Origin: a virus
IMG/VR virus record: IMGVR_UViG_3300046660_000277
Coordinates: 1 to 56,143 of that record
DNA: 56,143 nt
Reading direction: 5' to 3' (one strand)
In this document: piece after piece, positions 7,463 to 16,071 of the stretch
Layout of the letters: each line of letters starts with the position of its first letter
How positions within the stretch are numbered: position 1 is the first letter of the stretch
Program-made: the position numbers and the translations under genes
The notes under the pieces: generated by a model
Databases searched by the model: none
What the model was told of the DNA's origin: nothing
What the model saw: only the letters and a program-made list of their open reading frames with translations

Positions 7463-7857
7463 CGCTTCGCCTCCGTGGTCACAGGTGCGGACACATCACC
7501 TGTGATGCGGGTGGCGCGCATTGCCTCGAAGTCCTTGCCGGGATCAAACCAATCGTCCTTGACGATGTGGCCGATCGCGCCGACGCAGCAATGATCTGAG
7601 CGAACGCGGATCGTCTTGCCGGGCAGCCTGTCCCAGCTCTCGACGCCGGCAACCTCCATTACGCGCCAGATGAAATGACCGGCATAGTTCGGCCCGCCCG
7701 ACTCGTGGTGGCTGTACGACTTCGGGAGATACAAGCTGTAGCCGCCGAATCCCTGTCCCGTGCCGCCATAGTCCAGATCCAGCCACGCCGAGAGCAAGCC
7801 GTGGTCGTCGCTCGTGATGCGGGCTGACTTAATGACGGCGTTCTTCAGTTCGCTCAT
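7459..7857 (-). CDS. Conserved phage hypothetical protein, 132 aa
   Basis: The ATG at 7857 has AGGGA upstream. The protein has [16 protein letters not shown], then [28 protein letters not shown], then [19 protein letters not shown]. This layout recurs in a phage-encoded hypothetical family of unknown function. It is cytosolic, overlapping its neighbours by four bases on each side. Confidence 0.7.
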   Translation of the reverse strand: MSELKNAVIKSARITSDDHGLLSAWLDLDYGGTGQGFGGYSLYLPKSYSHHESGGPNYAGHFIWRVMEVAGVESWDRLPGKTIRVRSDHCCVGAIGHIVKDDWFDPGKDFEAMRATRITGDVSAPVTTEAKR

Positions 7858-8048
7858 TTGCAGTTTCCCTGATGCGAAGCCAATGCCAGTGCTCTTGCTT
7901 CCGGCGATGCGTGCATATGGTTTTTGGCGTTCGCGTAGTCGATAGCCGCGCGCATCACAGCCCGCGCGAACTCCTTTTGCTTCGCCGTGATCTTCATGGA
8001 GTCGATGGATTCGCACATGTCGCCGACGTATTGCTGAGTGAAAATCAT
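7854..8048 (-). CDS. Small hypothetical protein, 64 aa
   Basis: The ATG (8048) lies in the stop of the upstream gene (TGATG). It is probably helical ([24 protein letters not shown]). No family recognised; part of the coupled leftward string. Confidence 0.55.
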   Translation of the reverse strand: MIFTQQYVGDMCESIDSMKITAKQKEFARAVMRAAIDYANAKNHMHASPEARALALASHQGNCK

Positions 8049-8839
8049 CACTTGGACTCCGGGCGCGAGAGTGTGGACGTGGGAATACCGCGAACTGCAC
8101 ACGCTCGTCGATGTAGCTCATTTGAAAGGCAAACTTCGCCTTCTATATCTTCAAGCAAGTCGATCACGCGAATGAGGGCGGCGGATGTCGCGCTCGCTCC
8201 CTGCGGTTCACCGACGACGAGCGGGAACGTTTCTAGAGCCGCGACGGCCGTCCTGCGGATTGCCCCTTGCGTGCCGCCCTGGTTCGGCGGGATGACCGTG
8301 ACGATGTCTTGAAGTGCGGCGCGTAGTCCGGCATTGCCGGCAGAGTGAAAGTACGTCGAGTCCGTCTCTTCGTTGTCGCGCTCGCCAGTCGCGAGGTTGT
8401 GCGAGGTCGTCTCGACCGGCCCGGCCGGCGGCTGGGCGGCGCGTTCGATGCTATCCGCGATCCTCTCGTAGATTGCGGCAACATCATCACCATGCTTGAG
8501 GCCGCGATGATCACGCCGCTCGCGATATATCTTAGCGGCTTCCCGGCAATCTTTCACGATCGCGCTCAACCCGACTGCTTGGGCAGGAGCGGTTACGACA
8601 TCCGGCGCGATGAATTCGCTATCTGGAAACTGCATCCAGCGCTTGATCTTGTCGTGCTTGATGTAGGTGTCGTCGGCGGTCTTGAAGTCGTAAGTCCATT
8701 CCTCGGGGAGCGACCGCAGCACGACACGATCGCCCCAGATGGTTTCGGCGATGAACCATTCTTCAGACCACGGCTTTGTCGGCGCCCCGACACGCCATTC
8801 CAAATGCAGTTCAGCGTTCTCAGCGGACTTGTCGTTCAT
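8048..8839 (-). CDS. Hypothetical protein, 263 aa
   Basis: The start at 8839 ([15 protein letters not shown]) is preferred over an upstream in-frame Met because it overlaps the stop of the preceding small gene (ATGA). The first half is Trp-rich and acidic. The second half resembles generic phage ead/Ea22-like proteins (repeated short helices, [12 protein letters not shown]). No catalytic motif is visible. Confidence 0.55.
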   Translation of the reverse strand: MNDKSAENAELHLEWRVGAPTKPWSEEWFIAETIWGDRVVLRSLPEEWTYDFKTADDTYIKHDKIKRWMQFPDSEFIAPDVVTAPAQAVGLSAIVKDCREAAKIYRERRDHRGLKHGDDVAAIYERIADSIERAAQPPAGPVETTSHNLATGERDNEETDSTYFHSAGNAGLRAALQDIVTVIPPNQGGTQGAIRRTAVAALETFPLVVGEPQGASATSAALIRVIDLLEDIEGEVCLSNELHRRACAVRGIPTSTLSRPESK

Positions 8840-8979
8840 GGCTTCACGCTCCACAGAATAAAGACCACGATGAATGGGGTGAGGACGAGCGCGAGTAGCG
8901 GTGCCGAGAAAAACTCGATGTACCACCGCGCGGCACTTTCGCTCTCAGCGGAACACCGCTCACCCTTTTCGCCGGTCAT
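8836..8979 (-). CDS. Small membrane protein, 47 aa
   Basis: After a charged N-terminus (MTGEKGERCSAESES) there is one hydrophobic segment (APLLALVLTPFIVVFILW) and a short end. Single transmembrane protein, N-in or N-out not decidable. Overlaps both neighbours by four bases. Confidence 0.55.
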   Translation of the reverse strand: MTGEKGERCSAESESAARWYIEFFSAPLLALVLTPFIVVFILWSVKP

Positions 8980-9191
8980 ATCCCCGTCCTCCGTCCGCCC
9001 ACGACGCAACCCCACTTCGCGAGGCGATACCCGCGCGCGGTGTAGCCCTCCTGCTCCATCCAACCCGACAAGGCTTGCTGCGCAAACGCGCCGGTACAGC
9101 TTGCGAGGGAGGCTTGATCCGTGACGGTTCGCTCGATGCAGGTTGCGGGAGTGGACACGAGACACAGGGTCGCGACTACTAGGACGAGCAT
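8976..9191 (-). CDS. Small secreted protein with signal peptide, 71 aa
   Basis: MLVLVVATLCLVSTPATC is a signal peptide, possibly cleaved after TPA or processed at the Cys. The mature part has three further cysteines. The start has CCGGAGAA upstream. Its small size and export point to a periplasmic role such as superinfection control, but that is a guess. Confidence 0.6.
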   Translation of the reverse strand: MLVLVVATLCLVSTPATCIERTVTDQASLASCTGAFAQQALSGWMEQEGYTARGYRLAKWGCVVGGRRTGI

Positions 9192-9244
9192 GGAAAATTC
9201 TCCGGAAATGGGCGGGGTAATTCGGCCCCGCCCGCGTCGTTTCC

Positions 9245-9904
9245 TCAGGCGACCGCGAGCGCCGTGGCGACCGCCGACAGCTTGTCGTCGGGCATCAGAC
9301 GGATTGCCGAAATCGTGTCGTCGAAGGTCGAACCGACGGTCACGATCGCGTAGGCGGGAGACGCCAGCCAGTCGACGAGCGCTTTCTTGGTGCTGTCGTC
9401 GCTGCCGCGCTGCTCGAGGTTGGCAATCACCTTGCCGGCCAGGATGCCGGACGGCGGCACGACAGGCGGAGCCGGAGGCGCCGGGGGTGCGGGAGGGGCC
9501 GGCGGCGGAGCGGCACGCTTCAGGTACTCCGGCACGTCACCGCCAGCGGCGGCATTCTGCGCGACCAGATCGGGGGCCGGAGCAGCGGGAGCGGGCGGCG
9601 TTGCACCCGGGATCGGCGCCGGCGGCGGAGCCTGTGCGCTCGCGGGGTCGGGTTGGTTCTTCTTCGGGCGACCCGGCTTCCGGGTAGTCTCGCCGGTCTG
9701 TTCGCCTGCGGTCTCGACCGTACCCGACCCCGCGAGCGCCGTGCTGCCTTCCGACAGACCCTTCACGACGATTTCCATGTCCTCGCCGAAAATCTTGGTC
9801 AGCAGGACGCTATCCTCGCCGATGTAGCCTGCGAGTTCTCGCAGAGATCCAAACTCCATTGCAGCTTCGATAGAAGCGCGCCGGAAAGTGACGTTCAAGC
9901 TCAT
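9245..9904 (-). CDS. Hypothetical protein with AT-hook-like motif and Pro/Ala linker, 219 aa
   Basis: The first ~60 residues form a likely globular domain. Then comes KPGRPKKNQ, an AT-hook-like GRP core in a basic setting. About 70 residues of Pro/Ala-rich low complexity (repeats of APPAPP) follow, and a C-terminal domain with DSTKKALVDWLASPAY and SAIRLMPDDKLSAVATAL. AT-hooks bind the minor groove of AT-rich DNA, so a nucleoid or origin-binding role is possible. It is the first gene after operator-promoter 3. Function unknown. Confidence 0.6.
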   Translation of the reverse strand: MSLNVTFRRASIEAAMEFGSLRELAGYIGEDSVLLTKIFGEDMEIVVKGLSEGSTALAGSGTVETAGEQTGETTRKPGRPKKNQPDPASAQAPPPAPIPGATPPAPAAPAPDLVAQNAAAGGDVPEYLKRAAPPPAPPAPPAPPAPPVVPPSGILAGKVIANLEQRGSDDSTKKALVDWLASPAYAIVTVGSTFDDTISAIRLMPDDKLSAVATALAVA

Positions 9905-9940
9905 TCGGAATTTCCTCGGTTAATGTTGCAACAGACCGCA

Positions 9941-9970
9941 ACAGTAAACACGCCATGTTCATTGTCAACA
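9941..9970 (-). promoter_or_regulatory. Operator-promoter 3 (leftward operon 9904 to 4693)
   Basis: The minus strand reads TGTTGACAATGAACA (9970-9956), and 16 bases after TTGACA stands TACTGT (9946-9941). Just downstream is a further palindrome TGTTGCAACA (about 9924-9933). The promoter drives the AT-hook gene and the whole coupled leftward string. Confidence 0.8.
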
Positions 9971-10132
9971 TAAATTCACGGTCGGATTGCAAAAAACTTC
10001 CCGAGTTGTGATTCGTTTTACATGCCACCAACGTTTTTTGTTTATTTGCAACACAAAAAAGAATTGACAACATTAATTCGCATGGCCAAGGATAGGGAGC
10101 GCGGTAAGACTTTTGACGTAGGAGAACAATCA

Positions 10133-10519
10133 GTGCCCAAGCGGAAAGCGCTTCAATCAATTGAAGAGTCGGTTTTTACCGAAGCCACATTGGCCGCAAT
10201 GGCGAAGGATCTTAAATCCAGGCGCCTCATGCTCGACCGCACGACGGTTTCGGACGATCTGGTCGTCGGCTTGCGCGCGCTCATCACCAAGGACGGCGTC
10301 GTAAATTACCACGCTTCTTATCATCTCGGCGACAAGCGCGGCTATTTGCGGCTCGGAGTGCTGGACCCGAAACATCCCGACCACATTTCCCTTTCGGACG
10401 CCAGAGAGTTGACCAAGACGATCAAGGCACTCGCCGCCAAAGGGATCGACCCGGAAGATGGCCTTCATAGGAGGCTCATACGAGAAATGCTCGAGAAGGG
10501 AACACGCTGGCGGCCCTGA
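10133..10519 (+). CDS. Stand-alone integrase arm-binding-domain (DUF4102-like) protein, copy 1
   Basis: GTG 10133 has TAGGAG eight bases upstream; in-frame Mets at 10022 and 10082 lack a ribosome site. The 128 residues contain VGLRALITKDGVVNYHASYHLGDKRGYLRLG, then SLSDARELTKTIKALAAKGIDP. That is the layout of the N-terminal arm-binding domain of DUF4102-type integrases, but there is no catalytic domain. It is a clear paralogue of 54535-54849, with FTxxTLxAMxxDLK, GLRA(L/I)ITxD and ARxLTxxIxAxAxxG(I/V)DP in common. It is divergent from operator-promoter 3. A weak -35 TTGACA at 10064-10069 may start it. A DNA-binding regulatory or Xis-like role is inferred. Confidence 0.7.
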   Translation: MPKRKALQSIEESVFTEATLAAMAKDLKSRRLMLDRTTVSDDLVVGLRALITKDGVVNYHASYHLGDKRGYLRLGVLDPKHPDHISLSDARELTKTIKALAAKGIDPEDGLHRRLIREMLEKGTRWRP

Positions 10520-10596
10520 TAGTGTCTCCCCGCATCGGCTCATACTAGCCCTTGCGTTTTGCGGCGCGCATCACCGCACCTTTTCTAAGAACCTCC

Positions 10597-10614
10597 GGCG
10601 CTTTTTATTGCGCC
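10597..10614 (+). terminator. Possible terminator after the arm-domain gene
   Basis: GGCGC (10597-10601) pairs with GCGCC (10610-10614) across a TTTTTATT loop, followed by CTTTGCTTT. The stem is short. It stands between the arm-domain gene and operator-promoter 4. Confidence 0.35.
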
Positions 10615-10625
10615 CTTTGCTTTAA

Positions 10626-10656
10626 TGTTGACTTTCAACATACGTGGCGGTACTGT
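10626..10656 (+). promoter_or_regulatory. Operator-promoter 4 (primase operon)
   Basis: TGTTGACTTTCAACA (10626-10640) with TTGACT as -35, 17-base spacer and TACTGT (10651-10656). The predicted start is at about 10663-10666, at the ATG of the following 51-codon gene, so its mRNA should be leaderless. Confidence 0.8.
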
Positions 10657-10665
10657 CCCGCTTCC

Positions 10666-10821
10666 ATGCACCTCCCCCCTTGTCCCGTTCCGCTGTCGAT
10701 CAAAACCGCCGAGTGGAGTGGTGTTTGCGCGTGCGGCAAAGCCGCTGCAGATGGCGTGAAGTGCGCGCTTGGCGCGACGCATCAGGTACGCAGGCCAGCC
10801 TGCCCGGTGCCTTTGCCATGA
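10666..10821 (+). CDS. Leaderless small protein with CPVPL motifs at both ends, 51 aa
   Basis: The ATG is 40 bases after the start of operator 4, at the predicted transcription start. The product begins MHLPPCPVPLS, has CACGKAAADGVKC in the middle (possible metal-binding cysteines) and ends ACPVPLP. Its stop overlaps the start of the primase-polymerase gene (ATGA). The CPVPLP end recurs in other proteins of this phage. No family recognised. Confidence 0.6.
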   Translation: MHLPPCPVPLSIKTAEWSGVCACGKAAADGVKCALGATHQVRRPACPVPLP

Positions 10822-13460
10822 CCACCTTGCTCGCGCCCCTCGATTTCTACGCCCGCCACGGCTGCGCGCTGTTCCCGCTGCCCGCCGGCTCGAAGATCCC
10901 CGGCCCCGCGTCATTCTGGTCAGTTGACGGCGCCGCCGGCAGTTTCAAGCGTCACCATTCGTCCGACCCCACGCAATGGGCTCGTTGGTCCGCCGAACTC
11001 CAATGCAATTTCGGCCTGGTCGCGTTCGCTTCGCGCCTTTTGGTGGTCGACGTGGACACGTCCGAGTTGGGGCGCGACGCCGCGTGGGCGCTGTGGGTTT
11101 CACTGTGCGCCGAGTGGTCCATCCCGGTCGCGATGCCGCACACCCAATCGGCACGAGGCGGCTGGCACATCCTCTTTCAAGTTCCGGACCACGTCGCGCC
11201 CGAGTCGCTGCGCCAGCCAGACGCGATCAAAAAGTACGTAAATATCCGGTGTATCGGCTATGTCGTGGCGGCCGGCAGTTATTACGACGGCACAGCCAAG
11301 GGCGAGCAGAGCGGCCCTTACCAGTTGCTCACCGACGCCGCGCCCTATCCCGCACCCGCCGCGCTGATTGAACATTGCACCCGCCGCCCCGCGCCGCCGC
11401 GCTCCGCCACCGTGCAGCCCGGCTCGCTGGACCCCGCCGCCACGGCCACGCTTCTGACCTGGCTCAATGAGCGCGAGCAGTTCGCCGATTATGAGTCGTG
11501 GTTCCAGATCGGAATGGCGATCAAGCTCGAGTTCGGGGATGCCGGCTTTCCGCTGTGGGAACTCACTTTTGACCCGTCGGTGACACCCGAGACCGCTGCG
11601 AGCAAGTGGGACAGCTTCGCCACCGAGCCCGACGCGCATTCCGTCACGCTGCTGTCGTTCCTCGCGCGCGCCCATAAACTCGGCTGGAAAGGCAGCATCG
11701 GCCGCAGCACGCAGGCCATGTTCGGCGATGTCGTGGCCAATATCGCCGCCTCCGCCGGCGCTTCCCTGTCCGCTCCCGGTGGCAGCCTGATCGGCAATAC
11801 GCAGAAGCACGTCGCGGACCTCGGTCAGCCCATCCTAGAGACCTTTTTCGAGACCACCCGCGACGTTCCGCTGAACGCCTCGGTTCCCGCGCCGCGCCTT
11901 CCCGATGCGATCGTCGACCATGCCCTGTTCGACAGCATGAACCAAGCCATTACCCGCATCATGGCAATGGCCGAAGTCAAAAAGTCATTCGCGCAGCAGC
12001 GCGTTTGGCGCGTCCTGTCCGTGCTCAGCATCATGCATCCCGCCACGTATCAGGCGGTCGTCGATCGGATCAACGGTATTGGATGTGCGCTCACGCCGAG
12101 CAAGCTGGAATCGCACAACAAGCAATTCGAAATCTCGGTCACGCGCGCCACGCACGGCGACATGCGGACATCGTTTCACACCGACAGCAAGAACAAGCCG
12201 GATTCGGCGATCTCCGACAACGTCGGCATTTTTCTATCCCTTTCAAACCACAAGGTCCGGTTCGATTCTTTCCCCAAGCGGGCCGAAGTCGCTCACAACG
12301 ATGGTGACTACCGCAGGTTCGATCAGGACGAACTCGACCGTCTCTGGATGCTCGCCAAGAGCGCGGATTACAACTACCACCCCGCCAACGACGTGTTCCG
12401 CCGTGGTGTCAAGGTTGAAGCCAAAAAAGACGAATACGACTCGCTCGAGGGCAAGGTCTATGAACTCGCTCGCAAATGGGATGGTCAAGCGCGCCTTGAT
12501 GCCTGGCTTTCCCGCACCTGTGGTGTTGCGGACGACGTGTTGCACCGGGCGATCGGGCGCAACCTGCTCGGCGGTATGGTGCGGCGCGCGCGCTATCCCG
12601 GCTGCGTTCAAGCCGAGACGGTGATTTTCATCAGCCCGAAACAGGGCACCGGTAAATCGTCACTCTGCCGTATCCTGGCGCTCAAGGATGACTGGTTTCT
12701 CGGGTCATTCAAATTCGGCCAGTCGCAGCAAAGCAGCCTGCCGCTGCTCGCCGGCAAATGGGTGGTCGAGCTGGGGGAACTGGCCGGCCTCAACAAAACG
12801 GACTTCGAGGACGTCAAGACGTTCCTGTCCGAGACCAAAGACGAATACGTGGCCAAATACGAGTCCGAGCCGACGGAGAACATGCGGCGCTGCGTTTTCA
12901 TCGGCACGTCGAACGTTCGCCAGCCGCTAGGCGATCCCTCCGGCAACCGTCGCTTTCTGCCCGTCCATGTGCCGGGGGAAATCGATCTTGAATGGCTCCG
13001 CGACAACATCGAACAACTGATCGGCGAGGCCGCCAGGCGCGACGAGATGGGCGAGTCGTTTGCCATTCCGCGGGAGATATGGGCGCTGACCGAGACCGTG
13101 CAGGAAGCGGCGCGCAACGTCTCACCGGTTGAGGAAATGTGCTATAGTTGGTTCGACCGGCCGGGCGCGTTTTACATCCTATCGTCTGATCTGATGAACG
13201 CGTTCCGCATGTCCGGCCTCGGTGCGAACGTTCGCATCAGCGCCTTCATGGACAAGATGGGCTGGCGCAAGGCGCAGGTCGGCACGCATCGCGATCGCGT
13301 CTGGATCAAACACACCAACAACAACGTCGAGGATTGCCTGCAGCTCGTGCCGGCGCAGCAAACCGCCAATGGCCGCGTCGAAATGCGCATTCGCCAGGGT
13401 GCGGCAGCGTGTCCGGTGCCGTTGCCTCCGCCGATTCCGCTTCCCCGAGTCCAACCGTGA
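10818..13460 (+). CDS. Primase-polymerase fused to VapE/VirE-type helicase
   Basis: This 880-residue protein starts at ATG 10818 (MTTLLAPLDFYARHG), the usual start of prim-pol domains; longer in-frame starts overlap the small gene. The N-terminal prim-pol domain has LVVDVDTSE (catalytic Asp pair) and SARGGWHILFQVPD. A PriCT-like middle follows. The C-terminal half is a VapE-type helicase with Walker A PKQGTGKSSLCRI, then GKWVVELGELAG, KTFLSETKDEYVAKYE and GTSNVRQPLGDPSGNRRFLPV. It should prime and unwind at the phage origin. It ends ACPVPLPPPIPLP. GTG of the methyltransferase overlaps its stop. Confidence 0.9.
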   Translation: MTTLLAPLDFYARHGCALFPLPAGSKIPGPASFWSVDGAAGSFKRHHSSDPTQWARWSAELQCNFGLVAFASRLLVVDVDTSELGRDAAWALWVSLCAEWSIPVAMPHTQSARGGWHILFQVPDHVAPESLRQPDAIKKYVNIRCIGYVVAAGSYYDGTAKGEQSGPYQLLTDAAPYPAPAALIEHCTRRPAPPRSATVQPGSLDPAATATLLTWLNEREQFADYESWFQIGMAIKLEFGDAGFPLWELTFDPSVTPETAASKWDSFATEPDAHSVTLLSFLARAHKLGWKGSIGRSTQAMFGDVVANIAASAGASLSAPGGSLIGNTQKHVADLGQPILETFFETTRDVPLNASVPAPRLPDAIVDHALFDSMNQAITRIMAMAEVKKSFAQQRVWRVLSVLSIMHPATYQAVVDRINGIGCALTPSKLESHNKQFEISVTRATHGDMRTSFHTDSKNKPDSAISDNVGIFLSLSNHKVRFDSFPKRAEVAHNDGDYRRFDQDELDRLWMLAKSADYNYHPANDVFRRGVKVEAKKDEYDSLEGKVYELARKWDGQARLDAWLSRTCGVADDVLHRAIGRNLLGGMVRRARYPGCVQAETVIFISPKQGTGKSSLCRILALKDDWFLGSFKFGQSQQSSLPLLAGKWVVELGELAGLNKTDFEDVKTFLSETKDEYVAKYESEPTENMRRCVFIGTSNVRQPLGDPSGNRRFLPVHVPGEIDLEWLRDNIEQLIGEAARRDEMGESFAIPREIWALTETVQEAARNVSPVEEMCYSWFDRPGAFYILSSDLMNAFRMSGLGANVRISAFMDKMGWRKAQVGTHRDRVWIKHTNNNVEDCLQLVPAQQTANGRVEMRIRQGAAACPVPLPPPIPLPRVQP

Positions 13461-14443
13461 CGGCGCTGTACAATGAAATCGACGATTACGCTGCGGATTG
13501 GCTCGAGAACCTTATTGCTGCGGGGCTCATCGCGCCGGGAGTTGTCAACCGTCGCAGCATCGTTGATCTCCGGCCAGCCGACCTTGCCGGATTTACTCAG
13601 GTCCATTTCTTCGCTGGCATCGGCGGGTGGTCGCTCGCTGCGCGTCTTGCAGGGTGGCCGGACGATCGCCCGCTATGGACGGGCTCATGTCCATGTCAGC
13701 CGTTCAGCGTCGCCGGCAAGCAGGCCGGCCAGGCCGACGAACGCCACCTCTGGCCAGAATTCCACCGCCTCATTGCCGGTTGCCGTCCCCCTGTCGTCAT
13801 GGGAGAACAGGTTGCGGCAGCGGTTGGCAAGTCTTGGCTCGACGGAGTGTGTTCTGACTTGGAAGCAATCGGCTACACCACAGGGGCGGCCGTTGTCCCG
13901 GCTTGTGCCGTCGACGCGCCCCATCGGCGGGACCGATTGTGGTTTGTGGCCGACCAGTACGGCAGCGGATGGCCGGCGCGGATCGGGAACGGTTCGACCG
14001 CAGGACACAGGGATCCCGCTGCCGCAGCGAGTTGCGCTGATGATAGCGGCGAACCCGAGCCTATGGCCGACGGCAGCCGCATCGGATTGCAAGGGCTCGG
14101 TGCAGGGCGAGAAACTGGCGGAGCGCATGGACATGGCGCGCGGGGTCAGGCTTCCAGAGGAAGTGACGCGGGTGGTGCTGTTTCCATCACCAACAGTAGC
14201 ATGTGCGACGGGCGGTCAATCGAACCGATCTGGAGATCGCAGGGACGAAATGCTTCTTGGTGGGCTGGCGCGCAGCATGTCTCAGGTGCCGACGGAAAAG
14301 CCCGGCGCGTTAAACCCGGAATTCGTCTCCTGGCTCATGGGGTTTCCGCCCGAGTGGGTAAATTGCGCGCCTTCGGTAACGCGATCGTCCCGCAAGTCGC
14401 GGCCGAAATAATCGGCGCCTATATGGACATTTCCGCTCATTGA
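13457..14443 (+). CDS. DNA cytosine-C5 methyltransferase
   Basis: The GTG start overlaps the helicase stop (GTGA) and gives 328 residues. Motif I is FFAGIGGWS (51-59) for AdoMet. Motif IV SCPCQPFS has the catalytic Cys80. The ENV motif appears as GEQVA (116-120) and motif VIII as PHRRDRLWFVA. Motifs IX-X are near the C-terminus as GNAIVPQVAAEI. It should make 5-methylcytosine in phage DNA, probably against host restriction; specificity cannot be read. A second frame (13473-14411) shows motifs of a family often reported beside such genes; see findings. Confidence 0.88.
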   Translation: MTALYNEIDDYAADWLENLIAAGLIAPGVVNRRSIVDLRPADLAGFTQVHFFAGIGGWSLAARLAGWPDDRPLWTGSCPCQPFSVAGKQAGQADERHLWPEFHRLIAGCRPPVVMGEQVAAAVGKSWLDGVCSDLEAIGYTTGAAVVPACAVDAPHRRDRLWFVADQYGSGWPARIGNGSTAGHRDPAAAASCADDSGEPEPMADGSRIGLQGLGAGRETGGAHGHGARGQASRGSDAGGAVSITNSSMCDGRSIEPIWRSQGRNASWWAGAQHVSGADGKARRVKPGIRLLAHGVSARVGKLRAFGNAIVPQVAAEIIGAYMDISAH

Positions 14444-14454
14444 CTTCAAATTTA

Positions 14455-14485
14455 TGTTGACAGTCAGCATATAGCGGACTAGGTT
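14455..14485 (+). promoter_or_regulatory. Operator-promoter 5
   Basis: TGTTGACAGTCAGCA (14455-14469), TTGACA, 17-base spacer, TAGGTT (14480-14485). Drives the 78-codon gene at 14512. Confidence 0.7.
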
Positions 14486-14511
14486 GGCTTCACAAACACG
14501 GAGCCGACACC

Positions 14512-14748
14512 ATGACCTACGTTTCAGCCTTTCGCCGCCCCTCGCAATTCGCCACCGTTGGCGATCAGCTTCGCGCCGATGCGGAAGCCGCAGGCATTCC
14601 ATTGCGCACGCTGGAACAGATTCAAGATTGCATCGCACAGTGCCGCAAGCAGAAGTCCGATAAGACGATGGCTCGCCTGATGCTCAAGGCTGGTCGCATG
14701 ACCGATGAGGCGCGCGCTTGGCTCGCCGCTGAGTATCCCGCCGCCTAA
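14512..14748 (+). CDS. Small hypothetical protein, 78 aa
   Basis: Has its own operator-promoter and a GGAGCC ribosome site. The product is helical (LRADAEAAGIPLRTLEQIQ; MTDEARAWLAAEY) with a basic patch QCRKQKSDKT. It overlaps the end of the convergent gene 14745-15167 by four bases. No family recognised. Confidence 0.65.
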   Translation: MTYVSAFRRPSQFATVGDQLRADAEAAGIPLRTLEQIQDCIAQCRKQKSDKTMARLMLKAGRMTDEARAWLAAEYPAA

Positions 14749-15167
14749 CACCGTCCCCACTTTTCCGGCCATCCCACCCCTGCCGACAGATCGAAGTCGA
14801 GCATTTCGCGCCCCAGCGACACCCTGATCCGCTTGGCGCGTCGCAGCTCGCCCATGACCTGCCCCTCGAACGTTCCGGGCCATGCGTAGAGCGTCGTTCC
14901 GTCCTCGCTGAAATACCCGCCCGTGGTCATCGCCACAGGGCTGTTGTCCACTCGCCAGGACACGCCGATCCCCCGACCCCAGCCCTTGCGCTCGTTCCAC
15001 ATGAGGCGCGGGCTCACCCGACCATTCAGACAGCCCACGAGCAGCGTAGCGCCTCCGCTTTGGCTCGATGCCCATGTCAACTCGCGATCCGTCATGCGGT
15101 CACGCTCGCGGGTGACGGTCCAACCACCGAGCAGGAGGGCGCAGAGGGTGACAATTACGGTTCTCAT
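14745..15167 (-). CDS. Exported hypothetical protein, 140 aa
   Basis: MRTVIVTLCALLLGGWTVTRE is a signal peptide or anchor. The mature part has WASSQSGGATLLVGCLNGRV and a beta-rich body, similar in outline to small periplasmic VasI/TssV-like proteins (weak). It is a lone minus-strand gene among plus-strand genes and lacks the phage operator upstream, so it may be a moron expressed in the lysogen. Confidence 0.6.
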   Translation of the reverse strand: MRTVIVTLCALLLGGWTVTRERDRMTDRELTWASSQSGGATLLVGCLNGRVSPRLMWNERKGWGRGIGVSWRVDNSPVAMTTGGYFSEDGTTLYAWPGTFEGQVMGELRRAKRIRVSLGREMLDFDLSAGVGWPEKWGRC

Positions 15168-15180
15168 GCGCGCATTTTAA

Positions 15181-15593
15181 TTCGAGCGCATTGGATCGCT
15201 AGTGCAACAATATGTTGAATGGTAATTTTACCCGGGCAGAAAGTGTTTCATTTTGAGACATCGCAGATTTATGTAGAGCCGTTTCGGACCAAATAACTTT
15301 GTTGAATGTAAAATGGATTTACATTGCGGTGGTATCATAGTGTAGTGTCCGAACAGAAAGAACACCTCCGAACAGTTAGAACGGCACTTTGCTACGAAGC
15401 GTTTGGACGCCTATATGGTTACTAATGTATTATACCCGGGTATTAATATAACCCCTATTCTAAAGTTATAGTAGAGAGAGTCTGTTCTTAGTGTTCTTTG
15501 CGTTCAAACCACGGAAAATCCTTGGAAAAAGCCGAACACCTGACCCCATGGTCGCCTGTTCGCCGCGTTCGGCGCAATTCAACTTCATTTTTA
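15181..15593. other. AT-rich non-coding region with repeats, candidate replication origin
   Basis: No convincing gene. It is visibly richer in A/T than the rest of the window. It holds an inverted repeat AATGTAAA-5-TTTACATT (15305-15325), two direct repeats TCCGAACAG-TT/AA-AGAAC (15348-15363 and 15367-15382), and the palindrome ATACCCGGGTAT (15432-15443). Further GTTC/GAAC motifs lie between 15480 and 15575. An origin is inferred from composition, iteron-like repeats and nearby replication genes. Confidence 0.45.
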
Positions 15594-15623
15594 TGTTGAC
15601 AGTCAACAAACGACGCTTATTGT
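15594..15623 (+). promoter_or_regulatory. Operator-promoter 6
   Basis: TGTTGACAGTCAACA (15594-15608), TTGACA, 16-base spacer, TATTGT (15618-15623). Leader of about 23 bases to ATG 15653. Confidence 0.8.
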
Positions 15624-15652
15624 AGTCCTGGTAAACAGGATGGAGCGGGCAG

Positions 15653-15820
15653 ATGCAAAAGACATTACGCGAAGAAACGATTGCAGCGATATGGCGCGCG
15701 ATCGACGCCAGCCAGGAAGGCGTTGCGCGTCAATGCGCCGAACAGGCGGAAGCTGCGATCAAGGCTCTGCCGCTCGGCACGTTTGCTGACGAGCCCGGCG
15801 AAACGCGGTGGGGCGTCTGA
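15653..15820 (+). CDS. Small hypothetical protein, 55 aa
   Basis: First gene after operator-promoter 6, with GGAGCGGGCAG before the ATG. It is helical and acidic (MQKTLREETIAAIWRAI...). Its stop overlaps the next start (TGATG). No family recognised. Confidence 0.65.
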   Translation: MQKTLREETIAAIWRAIDASQEGVARQCAEQAEAAIKALPLGTFADEPGETRWGV

Positions 15821-16071
15821 TGACCCACCTGACCCGCACCCACCGCACCATATCGCTCCTGCACCTCGACGGCCGCCCATGGGCATCGGCCGGGTTCGCC
15901 GGCGGCCTGCCAAGCGACGCCTGGGCGTGGGTTTGCGAGACCGTGGCGGCGGAGTGTGGTGCGGATCCGGACGATGTGGGGTGTGCTGAGAGCGAGGACG
16001 GGGACGTTGTGACCGTGTCGGGAGTGGCGGTCTATCGTTTGGGAATTTTTGTGCCTGCGCCTGTGAATTAA
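15820..16071 (+). CDS. Small hypothetical protein, 83 aa
   Basis: Coupled to the previous gene by an overlapping stop/start. Contains WAWVCETVAAECGADPDDVGCAE and ends VYRLGIFVPAPVN. Similar short acidic proteins are common in phages of this group, function unknown. Confidence 0.6.
   Translation: MTHLTRTHRTISLLHLDGRPWASAGFAGGLPSDAWAWVCETVAAECGADPDDVGCAESEDGDVVTVSGVAVYRLGIFVPAPVN

Noticed and set aside
9121-9687. Arg-rich plus-strand frames opposite 9245-9904
   Set aside because: Antisense of a GC-rich Pro/Ala-coding stretch; no ribosome site or promoter.
10133-10519. Decayed integrase fragment (pseudogene)
   Set aside because: It has a good ribosome site, no stops, and a matching stand-alone paralogue at 54535-54849 in an intact operon.
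10644-10817. N-terminal extension of the primase-helicase
   Set aside because: It runs over the small leaderless gene and lacks prim-pol similarity before MTTLLAPLDFYARHG.
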